From Triglochin maritima (lineage: Eukaryota > Streptophyta > Magnoliopsida > Alismatales > Juncaginaceae): 64,000 bases of DNA. Below the pieces are notes generated by a model that searched no databases, was not told where the DNA came from, and saw nothing but the letters and a program-made list of their open reading frames with translations. The translations under genes were made by a program, and so were the position numbers. Location: the NCBI GenBank assembly GCA_963682175.1, contig OY821787.1:12316501-12380500 (forward strand), given 5' to 3'. Positions 44,645 through 57,145 of the stretch are shown here, one piece after another; within the stretch, counting starts at the first letter, position 1, and each line of letters starts with the position of its first letter.

Positions 44645-46120
44645 ATGGCTAGTACATCGAATCATGGAGATGGACTTTGCACCACTAGACCTCCTTTGCT
44701 AAATGGGTCAAATTATGATTATTGGAAGAATATGATGAAAATATTCCTAATAACTAGTGACCTAAAGTTTTGGATGTTCCTTCAAAACCTTTACACCCCT
44801 CTTAAGGAAGAAGAACTTGCCACATTATTTAGGGCTAAAATGAAAGAAATAGAGATGAACTGAAAAATCATGAACATCTTGTATTGTGGTCTTAATGAGG
44901 GAGATTATAATAAGATTAGGGGTTGTGAAAGTACACATGAGATATGACATAGATTACAAATGCATCATGATGGTGATAGTAAAACTAAAGAAACCAAGAT
45001 TAGTCTCCTCGTGGATAAATATAAAATCTTTTCTATGCAAATCAGTGAAAACATAAGCGAAATGAACACTTGCTTCACCGATATTACTAACTCTCTTTTG
45101 GTTCTTGGAAGAAGAATAAATGAAGGAGAGATGACAAGGAAATTCCTCCGGTCGCTAAGCAACGATGGGGAAGATAAGGTGGTCGCAATTGAAGAAGCAC
45201 GCGACCTTTCCCAACTCAAGATGGGGGAGCTAATTGGAAATCTCATGACTTATGAGCTTCAAATTAATCATCGAAAGGAGAATGAAGCTTCCAAGAACAG
45301 ACCCACCTTGACATTACATGTAAATCTTTATGAACCAAGGAGGAGTGTAGAAGATGAGGACATTGAAGTCCTAGCCAAAGACTTCTTCAAATACCTCAAG
45401 AAGGATAAAGGAGAAATAAGAGATAGAAGAGGTAGAAGAAGTGAAATGAAAGAAAAGAAGGAGAAGTAGGAGAGTGAAAATGAGAGAAAAGAGAAGGAAA
45501 AGAAGATGAGAGAAGGGAGAGAAGGATAGAAAATGAGAGGAGTAAGAGAAAAGAGAAGAGGATGGAAGCTTACAAGGCTACATGAGACGATTTATCATCT
45601 TCATCTTCATCCCAATCAACCGCACCTTCAGCAACAAAGGAATTTGCACATATGTGCTACATGACAATTCAGGATGAAGGAAGTGAGGTATCTTCTAACT
45701 CTTGCTCTACTACATCACATTCTAGCTCAACTAAGTCATATTATAGTGATAACTCATTCTAGTGTTCATGAAGAAACTTGTACACGTGGTGAGCTTCAAA
45801 ATGCATTCTATGACTTAGTTAAACAATATGAGATCATTTGTGTAAAGAACAAAAGTGCTAGAAAATTGATAAATGATCTCCAAAGTCAAATTGAAATATG
45901 CATGAATGAGAAAAATGAGGTGCTTGCTAGACTTGAAACTAATGCATCAACTCTTGAAAGTTTAAAAGCAACACCTATTGATAGTGAACAACTAGATCTT
46001 AAGGCATCAAATGCACAATTAAGAAATGATCTAGAAAGATTAACTAATGGAACTAAGATGTTTAACATGCTTTTAGGAAGTCAAAGACAATCTTTGCAAA
46101 AAACATGGTTTAAGATATAA
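44645..46120 (+). pseudogene. copia gag (DUF4219/UBN2 type), broken
   Basis: The frame from 44645 (MASTSNHGDGLCTTRPPLLNG...) has the conserved gag opening NGSNYDYWKNMMKIFL. A TGA at 44861-44863 stops it. The next block (44960-45469) reads ILVLGRRINEGEM-like and FLRSLSNDGEDKVVAIEEA, the UBN2 core. The last (45674-46120) is a coiled-coil region rich in Asn, Leu and Glu, as in SIRE-type gag. Frame changes separate the blocks. Protease, integrase and reverse transcriptase are absent: the element is cut off near 46150. Confidence 0.8.
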
Positions 46121-46177
46121 TGATTCATATGTTAAAAACCATGTAATTCATACAACTTTAAATGAAAATCACTTAGT

Positions 46178-46635
46178 TTATATGAAGGTGACCTCTTCTA
46201 ACTTGACATTGTAACCTATATGGCATTGGGAGTTATATTTTGTAGGGCTCAAGAGTACTAATCTAAATTTTGAGGACAGTAACTTGCAAAACTCACAAAT
46301 GTCACATACGTAACATGTAAGTTTTCAATTCCAAAAGATAGGGCCGAAGCACTGTAAGGCCGAAAGTAGGAGAAGTAAATTGCAAATTGTGACCCTTATA
46401 AATATGTTAAGTTTTTCACTATAAAAGACACGAAAGATTGCTACGATCACTATCAGTACTTACCCTTCGATATTTGCTAAATATGATTGTTACACGCAAT
46501 AAGAACACAAGCTATTTGATATCTCAGCAATTTCTCTACAGTTTCCATATCTTCTAGATCTCCACCCTTGTTTAGAATTTTTCTTGTACATTTCCCAAAA
46601 TGTTTGCTTTTGCATCTGATAGTTCAGTTTGAAAT
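46178..46635 (+). repeat. Local duplication, copy B, left part
   Basis: Homologous to 41945-42417. It ends in gtttgaaat, where the solo LTR starts; copy A continues gtttgaaagagtc at the same place. The remainder of copy B resumes at 57805. Confidence 0.88.
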
Positions 46636-46806
46636 TGTAATGACCCTAACCCTTTTAATGGATTAATGGTGATTAGGGTGCTATTTGGAGAGATTTGCAT
46701 GGGACTTGGGGGAAGGAATAGTGGAGGCATGGGTGGTGACGTGAAGGAGGAATGGGCTGTGGAGTAGGGTGTTGTTGGTGTTGGGTTTGGAGAAGGAGAA
46801 GCACAC

Positions 46807-46882
46807 CTCTCTCTCTCTCTCTCTCTCTCACGTTTCACTGTCCTCTTCCTTTTCTTCTTCTTCTTCTTCTTCTTCTTCTTCT
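46807..46882. repeat. (CT)n and (TTC)n microsatellites
   Basis: About 11 CT units (46807-46829), then about 10 TTC units (46851-46882). Both lie inside the split LTR, in the pyrimidine-rich leader shared by the family. ORFs over them are artefacts. Confidence 0.9.
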
Positions 46883-48024
46883 AACCTTTCTCCTCTCCAC
46901 CCATCTCTTCCTCTTCCTCGGTGGCTCGTGTGTGGTGGTGAAGGCACGCGAGGCAAGAGCGTGCTGGGCTTGGTGCGGCGTGAGAAGGAGAGTGTGCGTG
47001 AGGTTGCAGTCTGGAGGTTTCGTTGGAGCTCCGGTGTTCTCCGGTGAAGTTGTCGTTCTTCGCGAAGAAGGTATGCCAAGTTCTTGCATTAGAAGCCTTA
47101 TTGCTCACCCATGTTGGGGTGGAGTTGTGGTCGGTCGTGGGAGGTCGGAGACCTCTCCGGCGACGAGGAAATGACGTAAAATCCTTGTCTGGCGTAAGGT
47201 TGTTGTCGACCAACGGTCGACCGGGTCCCTTCGGGCGGTCGACCGAATGTAATGTATTTTGATTACATGGTTGTTTTGGGTCGACCGATTCCCTGTGGTC
47301 GGTCGACCGTAACTTAAGTGTAATGGATTTTTATGCTCGTTTGCGGTCGACCGTTATATGACTTAGAATTACTAGGATGCCCTGGTATGTTTCGGTCGTC
47401 CGAGACCCCTGAGTCGGTCGACCGATAGTCTGAATTGATGTTGACCAAATTCTTGATTTTGACCTCGTTTCGGTCGATCGGTTTAGAGCTCGGTCGACCG
47501 TTGGTACTTAAGTTTTACGCAAAGAGTTCGACCGTTGCAGACTTTCGGTCGACCGGGTTGCCTCTTTTGGTCGACCGTTTTTGCGCAGGACTGAATTCCT
47601 GGTCCTGTGTAGGATGTCAACTCTGTCCACGGAAACCCGTGTCCTCGCCTTGTGCGTCAGCCGGGAGGTGACGGTGGGCGCCTTACGCGTGCCTGCCCAG
47701 GGACCGCCGTGTGGAAGAGTGTGGGTGTTTGGGACGCGTCACCTCCAGGTATGGATCGTGACTAATATGATGGATTGATTTGACTCGTGTTAGAGTAGCA
47801 GCCTGAGGGCTTGCGGATCCCATTGCTTCAGCGGACACGCAACTGTCATTGGGTGAAGTGACTACCGGTCTGGATGGCTACAGAGGTCGCTGCCCTGCTT
47901 TTATAGCGGCAGAGTTGCTGTCTGCACGTGGAGCTCGTTGACCCCGCGGACTTTGGTTCGGATCTGTCGATTGTCTGGCCTTTGTGTGGTGGATATGTTC
48001 GACTAGCCTTGATGACAGTGATTG

Positions 48025-48125
48025 CACGAGCCCGTGCGGCCTGGGTGGCGGCGGGATGGCCCCTATGCAGCTTGTGTGGCGGCGGGAGGGCCCCTGTGCG
48101 GCCTGTGTGGCGGCAGGGAGGATCA
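48025..48125. repeat. GC-rich minisatellite inside the split LTR
   Basis: About three units of roughly 33 bp containing tgtgtggcggcggga. Related gcctgtgtggcagcgg units continue on the other side of the insertion (57270-57385), so the gypsy element landed in or near a tandem array. Confidence 0.7.
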
Positions 48126-48300
48126 CGCATGGCCTGTGTAGTTGCGGCGTTGGACTGCCGATGATGTGTTCCGACAGGTAGCTCGATTGGGCACCTATCG
48201 AGTGAGATACCGTGCGGTCTATGTGGCACCGATGATGGACCGACCTGAGCGACGACTCCATTGGTGTGGTGGTGGACCACGATGTTTTCATATCTGATTT

Positions 48301-50473
48301 TGCAACATCCCGAAACAGCGGAAAATTTAAAAATTCATAATCAAGACAAAGAGCACAATAATCAAGGCGGGACTGTTACTTCTCATAAACAATATAGCGG
48401 TGCACCATAATACATCAGAGTTTGTCAAAATGAATACATGATTACAACAAAACGACAAGGGAAGATAAACGTAATCATGTGGACCTCAGTGGTCTGACTA
48501 GAGGATCCGACTCCAAATGCGCGCGCCCGCCGATCACCACCCCACTGGACCTACTGCGGTCCTGAAAAAGATGCAACAACAATGCCTGAGTTTCCAGAAA
48601 GGAAACCCCGTACGCCAACTCACCTATATGCATGCATTACACAATGAACCTATCATACTAGTAGCGTGTCATGGCATCGACAGAAATGAAAACAGTTCCC
48701 CCGAAGGGTAAAACAGGACATCAGTCTGACAGTCAACAACGAGTCTCCCGAGGAGACCAACTGCAGGCACATGCAGCCTTACAGCACGCGACATCGCACC
48801 CCCCACACGCGGCTACACTACTCAGGGGTTCGGCAGGGAGTCTCTGTCACGGCTGCGCGCCGATAGAATACAGATCTGCAAATCTCAGTGGTCGGAGCCA
48901 CAGGGACCAACGGGGCCGTCGCCCGGAAGGTATAACAACAACATCTCGGTAGGTGACCAGCCGAGGAAAAACAACATAGCCGGCACAGCCTCGGCCCAAC
49001 AATCATCATCGCCGGCACAACCTCGGCGGCATCACCGGCACAGCATCGGTGGTCCATCACAACAGTCCGGCACAGCATCGGGCAGATCCAGACCGAAGTC
49101 TGCCAGGTCATCGGGCTCCTCGAGCCGCAAACACCAACCGCGCCGTTATAAAAGCAGGGCAGCGACCTCCGTAGCCCGTGGGCCGGTAGTCACCTCACCC
49201 AACGCCAGTTGCGTGCTCGCACAAGCATCAACACTGGGATCCGCGATCCCTCAGGCGTGCTATACTACAAAGTGCCCAACAATCATCTCAAGTCACGGTC
49301 CATACTCGGAGGTGACGCGTCCTGAACACCCACACTCTTCCCAACGGCGGTCCCTGGGCAGGCACGCATCACGCGCCCACCGTCACCTCCCGGCTCACGC
49401 ACAAGGCGAGGACACGGGTTTCCGTGGTAAAGTTGGCGTTCAAAATGGGAACCTGGAATTCTGTTCTGGGCCCAAACGGTCGACCGTAAGAGGTGATTCG
49501 GTCGACCGTTTCCAGAAAGGAATCGGTCGACCGTCCCTAACACGGTCTACCGCTGCGCACATAACACAATCCCCCAACGGTCTACCGAAGGTCTAAAACC
49601 GGTCGACCAAACGAGGTCAAAATCCGGAGTCTGGTCAACATTACAATCCAGTCTATCGGTCGACCGACTCAGGTCCCGGTCGACCGAAAACTAACATAAC
49701 ATCTTCTACATCATTTTAATCCATCGGTCGACCGACTCAGGGGTCTCGGTCGACCGATCTTACAGGGTCAACTTAATATTTCTACGTCATATAACGGTCG
49801 ACCGAACTCAAGCCTACGTCCGAACATCATGCAATATAAACCAATAAACTTAAGTTCCGGTCGACCGAACACAAGGCCTCGGTCGACCGAAATGCAACAG
49901 GCAGTAAAGATATACATGCAATCGGTCGACCGCCCAAGGGCCGGTCGACCGTCCGGTCGTCTTCAACCTCGCGCCAGCCGAGGTTTCTTCGCCCAAACGC
50001 GACGTCGGAGAGGCCTCCGACCTCCTCCGACCGACCAACACAACCCTCTCATTAGGGTTAACAATAAACCACACTAAGGAGCGACGTACCTCAACCAACG
50101 ACGACGAACCGCCGGAGCTCGCTCACGCACGTCGCCTCCGGTGACCTCTCCTCGCGCTCAACACCGCACCTTTCCTGCCTGGGCCGCTTGTCCACCTCCG
50201 TCACCGACCCCCGGAGCTGCTCGATGCCAAAGAGAGAAGAAGATGAGGATGGTGTGAGAGAAAAACAAGGAAGGAGAAGAAAAGAAGAGGAAGAAGGGTT
50301 GGGTGCTCTTAAAGCAACCCCCACACTCCTTCCATCCCCCTACACGCCTACCCCATCTCCTCACCCATGCCTCCACCCAAACCTCTCTCTCTCTCCACAA
50401 AGTCAAGCCCCACCATACCTCCTTCTCTCCTCTTAAACACGAATTAACCCTAAAAAAGGTTAGGGATATAACA
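48301..50473 (-). repeat. 3' LTR of the gypsy element
   Basis: On the + strand it starts tgcaacatcccg and ends atataaca. It contains 13 or so exact CGGTCGACC words and several variants (49478-49950). Confidence 0.94.
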
Positions 50474-50490
50474 ATCCACCCAACTTAAAA
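50474..50490 (-). other. Polypurine tract of the gypsy element
   Basis: On the - strand, aagttgggtggat immediately precedes the 3' LTR. Confidence 0.7.
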
Positions 50491-50516
50491 GGATTTCGTC
50501 CCGAAATCAAAGCAAC

Positions 50517-52670
50517 CTACTCACCGAAAAGCTCTGGATACTGCCTTCTGACATCCTCCTCGATCTCCCAAGTGGCCTCGCGCTCACTGTGATGCTGCCA
50601 CCTGACCTTCACCATCGGAATGGTCCTCTTCCTGAGTTGATGATCCATCCGGTCCACAATCTCCACTGGCCTCTCCTCGAGCGACAAGTCCTGCTGAATC
50701 TCGGGCACTGCTATCTCAATAACGTGAGCTGGATCTGCAACGTACTTCCTCAGCATCGATACATGGAAGACATTGTGAAGACCCGAAAACTGTGGCGGCA
50801 ATGCAATCCGGTAGGCAACCTCTCCAACTCGGTCGAGGATCTCAAACGGTCCCACATATCTCAGACTGAGCTTCCCCTTCTTCCCAATCCTCATCACACC
50901 TCTGGCTGGAGAAATCTTCAAAAACACATGGTCGCCCACCTCGAAACTCAACTCACGTCTGCGTCGATCAGCATAACTCTTCTGTCTGCTCTGTGCTGTG
51001 GCCAGCCTCCTCCTGATCACATCAACCTTCTCTGAGTACATCTGCACAATCTCTGGCCCCACTAACTGCCTCTCGCCCACATCACTCCAGCATACCGGTG
51101 ATCTGCAAGGCCTCCCATACAACGCCTCGTACGGTGCCATCCCAATACTCGAATGGTAGCTGTTTTTGTAGGCGAACTCTATCAGCGGCAGGTGCTCATC
51201 CCAGTGCCCTGCCCAATCCAGTGTGCATGCTCTCAGCATATCCTCCAAGGTCTGAATCGTCCTCTCTGACTGACCATCTGTCTGCGGATGGAACGCTGTA
51301 CTGAACCTCAGACGCGTCCTCAAAGCCTGCTGCAGACTCCCCTAAAATCTGGAAGTGAATCGAGGATCTCGATCAGAGATGATGCTCACTGGCACTCCAC
51401 GCAACCTGACTATCTCCTCCACGTACAACTTAGCCAGGCCCTCCAAAGGCAACGTGGTCCTGATCGCTAAGAAGTGCGCCGACTTGGTCAGTCGATCGAC
51501 TAATACCCAAATCGCGTCGTGGAACCTCCTCGTCTTCGGCAATCGTGTGACAAAATCCATCGTCACGTGCTCCCACTTCCACTCAGGAAGCTCAATATTC
51601 TGCATCGGTCCTGCTGGCCTCTGATACTCAATCTTCACCTGCTGGCAGACTAAGCATCGCTCTACAAACTCTGCAATATCCCTCTTCATGCCCTTCCACC
51701 AGAAGTTCCGCTGCAGGTCTTTATACATCTTCGTGCTCCCCGGGTGAATGGTGTATCTAGCTCTGTGTGCCTCCTCCATGATGTCATCTCTCAGCCCATC
51801 AACCTTCGGCACCCAGATCCGACTCCTGAACCTCAAACCACCATCAACCCCCACACTGAAATCTGATCCATCTCTGGAAGCCAACTGTAGCAGATTAGCT
51901 AACTCCTCATCCTCGTGCTGAGCCTGCACCACTCGTGAGACAGTCTGCGGCTCCACCCGAAGCCCAGCAATCACTGCTCCCTCAGAGCCCTCTGTGAACG
52001 GTCTCCACTCTGACACTGCCTCAAGTAGCCTCCACTCCTGGATGCACAGACTCGCAACTGAAACCTCCACCTTCATGCTCAGCGCATCTGCAACCGAATT
52101 CGCCTTCCCCGGATGATAGGAAATGGTGAAGTCGTAGTCCTTAACGAACTCAAGCCATCTACGTTGCCTCATATTCAGCTCCTTCTGCGAGAACAAATAC
52201 TTCAGACTCTAATGATCGGTGAAGACCTCGAACTGCTCGCTATACATATAGTGTCGCAAGGTCTTCAACGCGTGAACTACTGCTGCCAACTCCAGATCGT
52301 GAGTCGGGTAGTTCTTCTCGTGCACCTTCAGCTGCCTCGAAGTGTACGCGACCACCTTCCCATGCTGCATCAGAACACAACCCAAGCCTATCCCTGATGC
52401 ATCGCTGTAAATCACGTAGCCTCCATTGCCACTCGGTAGCGTCAGAATCGGTGCTGTCGTCAGACGCCTCTTCAGCTCCTGAAAGCTATCCTCGCACTTC
52501 TGGGACCAAACGAACTTGACGCCCTTCTACGTCAACGCTGTCAGCGGCGACGCAAGTCTGGAGAAATCCTGAATGAACCGTCTGTAATACCCTGCCAGTC
52601 CCACAAAACTCCTGATCTCCGTCACGCTCGTCGGGGCTCTCCACTGAGTCACAGCTCGACCTTCACCGGA
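50517..52670 (-). pseudogene. Gypsy pol, distal part: RNase H and integrase
   Basis: One continuous frame with three TAG stops (52527-52529, 52209-52211, 51342-51344). It encodes the end of reverse transcriptase (SFVGLAGYYRRFIQDFS), RNase H ([38 protein letters not shown]), the integrase zinc-binding region (IHPGSTKMYKDL ... CLVCQQVK), the integrase core (WEHVTMDFV, ISDRDPRF, NSYHSSIGMAPYEALYG) and a C-terminal chromodomain-like tail (VKVRWQHHSEREATWEIEED). The frame ends at 50517. Each stop sits at a site where related elements have Gln or Trp, so single transitions (CAG or TGG to TAG) explain them. Confidence 0.92.
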
Positions 52671-54924
52671 TCCACCGATATCCCATCCGCTGACACAATA
52701 TGCCCCAGAAAAGCCACCTGATCCAACCAAAACTCACACTTCATGTACTTGGCATAAAGCTGCTGATCCCTCAAGATGCCAAGCACAATCCTCAGGTGCT
52801 CTCGATGCTGCTCCCTGTCAGGCGAGTACACCAAGATGTCGTCCACAAACACCACGACAAATCTGTCAAGGTACGGCTGGAAGGTCCTATTCATCAAATC
52901 CATGAATGCTGCAGGTGCTTTCGTCAGTCCAAATGGCATGACCAAGAACTCGTAGTGGCCGTACCGCGTCCTGAAGGTTGTCTTCTGAACATCTGCCTCC
53001 CTGATCCGCAACTGGTGATACCCCGAACGCAGATCGATCTTCGAGAACACTCTCGCCGTCTGCAACTGATCAAACAAATCATCAATCCTGGGCAAAGGGT
53101 ACCGGTTCCGAACGGTAACCTTATTCAGCATCCTGTAGTCAATGCACATCCGCAACGATCCATCCTTCTTCTTCACGAAGAGCACAGGCGCTCCCCATGG
53201 AGAAACACTCGGTCGAATGAACTCGGACTCCATCAACTCCTGCAACTGCTTCTTCAGCTTTGTCAACTCAGCAGGTGCCATCCGATAAGGTGCCTTCGAC
53301 TGAGGTGTCGTACCCGCAACCAACTCGATGCCGAACTCGATCTCTCGGTGCGGCGGTAACGCTGGAATCTCCGCTGGAAACACATCCGGGAACTCCTGCA
53401 CTATCTCGATATCCTCCAGTCTCCTCACCTCAGGATCAGGAACTACCAGCGTGGCTACAAACGCTCTGCATCCCTGCTGTATCAGTCTCTGTGCCTTAAC
53501 CACAGACACAATCAGACGACCCCCTCTGCTCCTCGCACCTCTGATCAGAACATCTGGCAAGCCCTCCATCGGAATCAGAATCTTCTTCTCGCGGCAAAAG
53601 ACTCGCACGTCGTACTGTGACAGCCAGTCCATCCCCAGTATGACGTCGAAGTCCACCATCGGTAACAAGACCAGATCTGCCGGAAAATCATGGTCTCCCG
53701 AAGCAACTGTGGTGCCGGGGAAAAAGCTCCCCACAGTGCCCACCTCACCCATGGGCGTGCTGACCTCCAAAACATCAGTCAGCAGCACAGGGGTCCGACC
53801 CAACTCGCCAGCAAACTTCTCCGAAATGAAGGAGTGAGTGGCACCGCAATCAAACAACACGCGCCCTACAGAACCAGAAACTGAAAGCGTACCTTCCACG
53901 ACGGTGTTGGAGTCCCTCGCCTCCTCAGCCTGGATAGTGAAGACTCGCCCGGTCCTCCTGCTCTGGCCCGGTGGAACAACTGACCGGCTGCCTCCGCCTC
54001 TGCCTACTGCTGGTGGTCCTGGCCTCCTGCTTGGCTCTCCCTGCCTCTGAGGACAATCACGGACAAAATGTCCCATCTGGCCGCAACCCATACACGCTCC
54101 AGTCCGACGGGGACACTCCTGCCCTGGATGGAACCTCCCGCAGTAAGTGCACGCTCCTGACTGACGTGCTCCTCCTCCATCGAACCTGGGCCTCTTGCCC
54201 GGGTTCCCCGCTCCACGACCAGCTACTCTGCTGCCGGTGCTCACTGGCGCCTTCCGCGCCTCCTGAATATACTCCCTCTGGTCCTGCTCGATGATCGTAG
54301 CATGCTTCACCGCATCTGCAAGGGTCCGCGGCATGTTGTTAATCACCCGAGAACGAAGCGGCTGCTTCAGTCCCTTCACGAACTTCCTCGCCCGCTGCTC
54401 TGGGGTCACACAAATCTCAGGGCAGTAACGCTCCAAAGCGTTGAACCTGCTGATGTAGCTCGCCAGAGTCATCTCCCTCTGCTCCAGCGACATAAACTCC
54501 TCCCTCTTCTGATCCCTGAAATGCTGGGGGAAGTACTACTCATGAAACACCTCTAAGAACTCCTCCCAGCTTACAACCACACGGTCATCAAACAGAACTG
54601 TGGACGTGGACCTCCACCAGTTGGCGGCCTCGCCATCGAACACATAGGTGGCCAGCTCCACCATCCTCTCAGGTGCGACTCCAATAGCACGGAAAATCTT
54701 CTCCATCCGGAAGATCCAGTCCTCTGCAACCTCCGGGGCCTCCTGCCATCAAAAGTCGGCGGGTGCTGACGCATGAAACGATCGTGCTCAGCTCCCACTC
54801 CGCCCTGGGCGCTCTCAGCTGCCTGACGCTCCAGAAACTCGCCCAACCTGTCCCAATGAGCACCAGATGTGTCGTCACTGGGATCACGATCGCGTGGAGA
54901 ACTCCTCACGCGCCTAGGTGCCAT
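52649..54924 (-). pseudogene. Gypsy gag and pol, proximal part: capsid, zinc knuckle, protease, reverse transcriptase
   Basis: The likely start is the Met at 54924 (MAPRRVRSSPRDRDP). It is followed by capsid sequence, a frame change near 54740, and a TAG at 54536-54538. The long open frame from 54493 contains the capsid end ([20 protein letters not shown]), the zinc knuckle [14 protein letters not shown] (54094-54053), a protease with [10 protein letters not shown] and ILGMDWL, and reverse transcriptase with [33 protein letters not shown] and the catalytic FVDDILVY. It ends at 52649 through a one-base deletion near 52655: after DPVKVE the frame would otherwise continue into VTQWRAPTS. Confidence 0.92.
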
Positions 54925-55024
54925 CTGACAGAAGAAACAATCACAAACTTCAGCCATGTATGCATGCGAAAAGATAAAATGCATGAGTCCTATTACTACA
55001 AGGGTGATCTCATTGGGAACCGCA

Positions 55025-55050
55025 TAGGAATCGACCACTCTGATACCAAG
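55025..55050 (-). other. Primer-binding site of the gypsy element
   Basis: On the - strand, cttggtatcagagtggtcg follows the 5' LTR, matching the tggtatcagag(c) signature of initiator Met-tRNA priming. Confidence 0.85.
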
Positions 55051-55051
55051 T

Positions 55052-57145
55052 TGTAACATCCCGAAACAGCGGAAAATTTAAAAATTCATAATCAAGACAA
55101 AGAGCACAATAATCAAGGCGGGACTGTTACTTCTCATAAACAATATAGCGGTGCACCATAATACATCAGAGTTTGTCAAAATGAATACATGATTACAACA
55201 AAACGACAAGGGAAGATAAACGTAATCATGTGGACCTCAGTGGTCTGACTAGAGGATCCGACTCCAAATGCGCGCGCCTGCCGATCACCACCCCACTGGA
55301 CCTACTGCGGTCCTGAAAAAGATGCAACAACAATGCCTGAGTTTCCAGAAAGGAAACCTCGTACGCCAACTCACCTATATGCATGCATTACACAATGAAC
55401 CTATCATACTAGTAGCGTGTCATGGCATCGACAGAAATGAAAATAGTTCCCCCGAAGGGTAAAACAGGACATCAGTCCGACAATCAACAACGAGTCTCCC
55501 GAGGAGACCTACTGCAGGCACATGCAGCCTTACAGCACGCGACATCGCACCCCCCACACGCGGCTACACTACTCAGGGGTTCGGCAGGGAGTCTCTGTCA
55601 CGGCTGCGCGCCGATAGAATACAGATCTGCAAATCTCAGTGGTCGGAGCCACAGGGACCAACGGGGCCGTCGCCCGGAAGGTATAACAACAACATCTCGG
55701 TAGGTGACCAGCCGAGGAAAAACAACATAGCCGGCACAGCCTCGGCCCAACAATCATCATCGCCGGCACAACCTCGGCGGCATCACCGGCACAGCATCGG
55801 TGGTCCATCACAACAGTCCGGCACAACATCGGACAGATCCAGACCGAAGTCTGCCAGGTCATCGGGCTCCTCGAGCCGCAAACACCAACCGCGCCGCTAT
55901 AAAAGCAGGGCAGCGACCTCCGTAGCCCGTGGGCCGGTAGTCACCTCACCCAACGCCAGTTGCGTGCTCGCACAAGCATCAACACTGGGATCCGCGATCC
56001 CTCAGGCGTGCTATACTACAAAGTGCCCAACAATCATCTCAAGTCACGATCCATACTCGGAGGTGACGCGTCCCGAACACCCACACTCTTCCCAACGGCG
56101 GTCCCTGGGCAGGCACGCATCACGCGACCACCGTCACCTCCCGGCTCACGCACAAGGCGAGGACACGGGTTTCCGTGGTAAAGTTGGCGTTCAAAATGGG
56201 AACCTGGAATTCTGTTCTGGGCCCAAACGGTCGACCGTAAGAGGTGATTCGGTCGACCGTTTCCAGAAAGGAATCGGTCGACCGTCCCTAACACGGTCTA
56301 CCGCTGCGCACAGAACACAATCCCCCCAACGGTCTACCGAAGGTCTAAAACCGGTCGACCAAACGAGGTCAAAATCCGGAGTCTGGTCAACATTACAATC
56401 CAGTCTATCGGTCGACCGACTCAGGTCCCGGTCGACCGAAAACTAACATAACATCTTCTACATCATTTTAATCCATCGGTCGACCGACTCAGGGGTCTCG
56501 GTCGACCGATCTTACAGGGTCAACTTAATATTTCTACGTCATATAACGGTCGACCGAACTCAAGCCTACGTCCGAACATCATGCAATATAAACCAATAAA
56601 CTTAAGTTCCGGTCGACCGAACACAAGGCCTCGGTCGACCGAAATGCAACAGGCAGTAAAGATATACATGCAATCGGTCGACCGCCCAAGGGCCTCCTCC
56701 GACCGACCAACACAACCCTCTCATTAGGGTTAACAATAAACCACACTAAGGAGCGGCGTACCTCAACCAACGACGACGAACCGCCGGAGCTCCCTCACGC
56801 ACGTCGCCTCCGGTGACCTCTCCTCGCGCTCAACACCGCACCTCTCCTGCCTGGACCGCTTGTCCACCTCCGTCACCGACCCCCGGAGCTGCTCGACGCC
56901 AAAGAGAGAAGAAGATGAGGATGGTGTGAGAGAAAAACAAGGAAGGAGAAGAAAAGAAGAGGAAGAAGGGTTGGGTGCTCTTAAAGCAACCCCCACACTC
57001 CTTCCATCCCCCTACACGCCTACCCCATCTCCTCACCCATGCCTCCACCCAAACCTCTCTCTCTCTCCACAAAGTCAAGCCCCACCATACCTCCTTCTCT
57101 CCTCTTAAACACGAATTAACCCTAAAAAGGGTTAGGGATATAACA
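55052..57145 (-). repeat. 5' LTR of the gypsy element
   Basis: On the + strand it starts tgtaacatcccg and ends atataaca. It has 12 exact CGGTCGACC words and two cggtctaccg variants (56226-56690). A 79-bp segment present in the other LTR at about 49944-50022 is missing. Confidence 0.94.

Larger units (their letters stand above)
46636..48300 (+). mobile_element. Gypsy-family solo LTR, left part (split by a later insertion)
   Basis: Starts tgtaatgaccctaaccc. It contains a (CT)n run (46807-46829) and a (TTC)n run (46851-46882), the ggtcggagacc block, the CGGTCGACC array (47214-47575), the aaacccgtgtcc block and about 33-bp tandem units with ggcctgtgtggcggcggga (48025-48125). It is cut at gattt, where the young gypsy element entered. 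The LTR resumes at 57146 and ends at 57804. The target duplication of the solo LTR is gaaat (46631-46635) versus gaaag (57805-57809). Confidence 0.9.
48301..57145 (-). mobile_element. Young Ty3/gypsy (chromovirus-type) element, 8.8 kb
   Basis: The LTRs 48301-50473 (2173 bp) and 55052-57145 (2094 bp) are about 99% identical by eye apart from one 79-bp deletion in the latter. The target duplication is GATTT at 48296-48300 and 57146-57150. The element lies on the - strand with primer-binding site, gag, protease, reverse transcriptase, RNase H, integrase and a polypurine tract in gypsy order. Domain wording (protease [20 protein letters not shown]-terminal VKVRWQHHSEREATWE) resembles Del/Tekay-type chromoviruses. 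Four TAG stops and two one-base deletions interrupt the frame, so this copy cannot make its own proteins. It is inserted in an LTR of its own family in the opposite orientation. Confidence 0.95.

Noticed and set aside
41950..46635. The local duplication copies A and B as the LTR pair of one retrotransposon
   Set aside because: They could be read as TG...CA, but the gag between them has its own LTR and primer-binding site. There is no target duplication at the outer ends, and a third copy extends past the proposed LTR end.
47846..48291. ORFs of 137-144 codons on the - strand
   Set aside because: They lie in the GC-rich tandem units of the split LTR, have repetitive content and are not conserved in the other LTR copies.
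48671..49596. ORFs at 48671-48952, 48818-49111 and 49213-49596, with near-identical twins at 55422-55703, 55569-55862 and 55964-56446
   Set aside because: They look conserved because they are duplicated, but the two places are the two LTRs of one element. The identity reflects recent insertion, not coding constraint.
52700..53837. + strand ORFs up to 219 codons
   Set aside because: They are antisense to the reverse transcriptase, capsid and protease coding strand of the gypsy element.
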